A stretch of 64,000 nucleotides of DNA from Symsagittifera roscoffensis (Eukaryota > Xenacoelomorpha > Acoela > Convolutidae), in assembly GCF_963678635.1 (NCBI RefSeq), contig NC_087062.1:86961845-87025844 (forward strand), in the 5' to 3' direction. Under the pieces are notes generated by a model. The model saw nothing but the letters and a program-made list of their open reading frames with translations. It made no database searches and was not told the origin of the DNA. This document shows, in pieces, positions 63,580-64,000 of this stretch; within the stretch, counting starts at the first letter, position 1, and each line of letters begins with the position of its first letter. Both the position numbers and the translations under genes were made by a program.

Positions 63580-64000
63580 ATGAGTCTAGACAAGTCAAGG
63601 ATACCAAAACGAGGTAATAGCTCTAGGAAATTCATACCTGAAAAGCAAAGAAAAACGATGACCGATCCTTTTGTGGATTGGATCAAGCGATCCCGGTCTG
63701 ACAAAAGGGGGACGGTTTCAGGCAGAATGGTTGAAAAGAGAAGTCAGAAGACCTCAGAAGAGCGAAGAGAATTGTTAGAAATGGAGGTCAATACGGACCA
63801 GACCATGAATGACATCCAGGAAGTAAATGGACTGGAAGGAAGAGGCAGAAGGCTGGCGAGTGAATCTACCCCGGTAGAACAAGGCCATGATTTTGCCACT
63901 TCCACCGGGACATTGGATCGGGAAGAGATGTCGGAACTGTCCGACATCTCAACTGAAGTAGCGGCAACGAGAAGATCTCCGACAGACAACACTATGATGG
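63580..64000 (+). CDS. Unrecognised ORF, runs off window end
   Basis: ATG at 63580 opens at least 140 codons without a stop up to the window edge; an in-frame TAG lies 30 bp upstream. The N-terminus is basic (MSLDKSRIPKRGNSSRKF, then KQRKTMTDPFVDWIKRSRSD), followed by a hydrophilic, probably disordered stretch rich in Glu, Ser and Thr (ELLEMEVNTDQTMNDIQEV, REEMSELSDISTEVAATR). GC content and codon use differ from the two spliced genes. It could be the start of a retroelement structural (gag-like) protein or a host gene. No motif allows a choice. Confidence 0.5.
   Translation, partial: MSLDKSRIPKRGNSSRKFIPEKQRKTMTDPFVDWIKRSRSDKRGTVSGRMVEKRSQKTSEERRELLEMEVNTDQTMNDIQEVNGLEGRGRRLASESTPVEQGHDFATSTGTLDREEMSELSDISTEVAATRRSPTDNTMM

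Noticed and set aside
1-64000. CRISPR arrays, bacterial operons or phage genes
   Set aside because: Nothing of the kind; spliced exons, SINE-like repeats and ciliary/cytoskeletal families indicate an animal genome.

Overview
This window is animal-like nuclear DNA: AT-rich, intron-rich (canonical GT-AG introns of 0.15 to about 9 kb), with short GC-richer exons in a sea of interspersed and tandem repeats. The organism cannot be named from the sequence. A ciliated metazoan is supported by a DNAI7/CASC1 (axonemal dynein factor) gene and a smoothelin-like gene. A larvacean or another repeat-rich marine invertebrate is only a guess.

Left part (1-27.6 kb, + strand): a smoothelin-like gene. Its N-terminal smoothelin-type helix is in two exons (438-503 and 1,962-2,025). 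A Ser/Thr/Pro-rich linker follows (11,467-11,592; 12,391-12,424; 12,874-12,975; 14,307-14,400). It ends in a calponin-homology (CH) domain in two exons (15,944-16,095 and 16,623-16,767, stop TGA). All intron phases agree along this chain. The locus is heavily duplicated. The first two exons lie in a 2.2-kb segment repeated about 7.5 kb downstream, where the exon 2 splice acceptor is destroyed. The CH exons are amplified in a recombined tandem array: CHa four times, CHb three times plus an ectopic fragment. The linker exon copies in the array have lost their splice donor. Decayed minus-strand coding remnants of an unrecognised protein occur in tandem near 0-0.3 and 6.3-7.8 kb.

Central part (27.6-58.6 kb, - strand): DNAI7/CASC1, read from 58.5 kb down to 30.4 kb. 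The Met codon is at 58,528-58,526. A basic RRKSS-rich extension, a charged coiled coil, the conserved CASC1 body and the C-terminal CASC1 domain follow. A 4.4-kb tandem duplication (42.4-46.8 and 46.8-51.2 kb) duplicates four exons and cuts through a fifth; the phases would let both sets be spliced in frame. Two in-frame stops (TAG, TAA) sit inside otherwise conserved C-terminal exons, and the first half of the C-terminal domain seems to be missing. The introns are filled with repeat families that carry tRNA-like A and B boxes, nearly all oriented on the - strand. A 200-base N gap (39,620-39,819) sits inside a local repeat.

Right part (58.6-64 kb): the base composition shifts to higher GC. 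No spliced gene is evident until a + strand reading frame opens at 63,580 and runs off the window. Between 60.0 and 62.8 kb lies a striking series of stem-loop units. They share a 3' arm TCCGGAGGGGT and a partner arm ACCCTTCC, and end in ten close copies of AATCCGGAGGGGTC within 200 bp. This is the least explained structure in the window.
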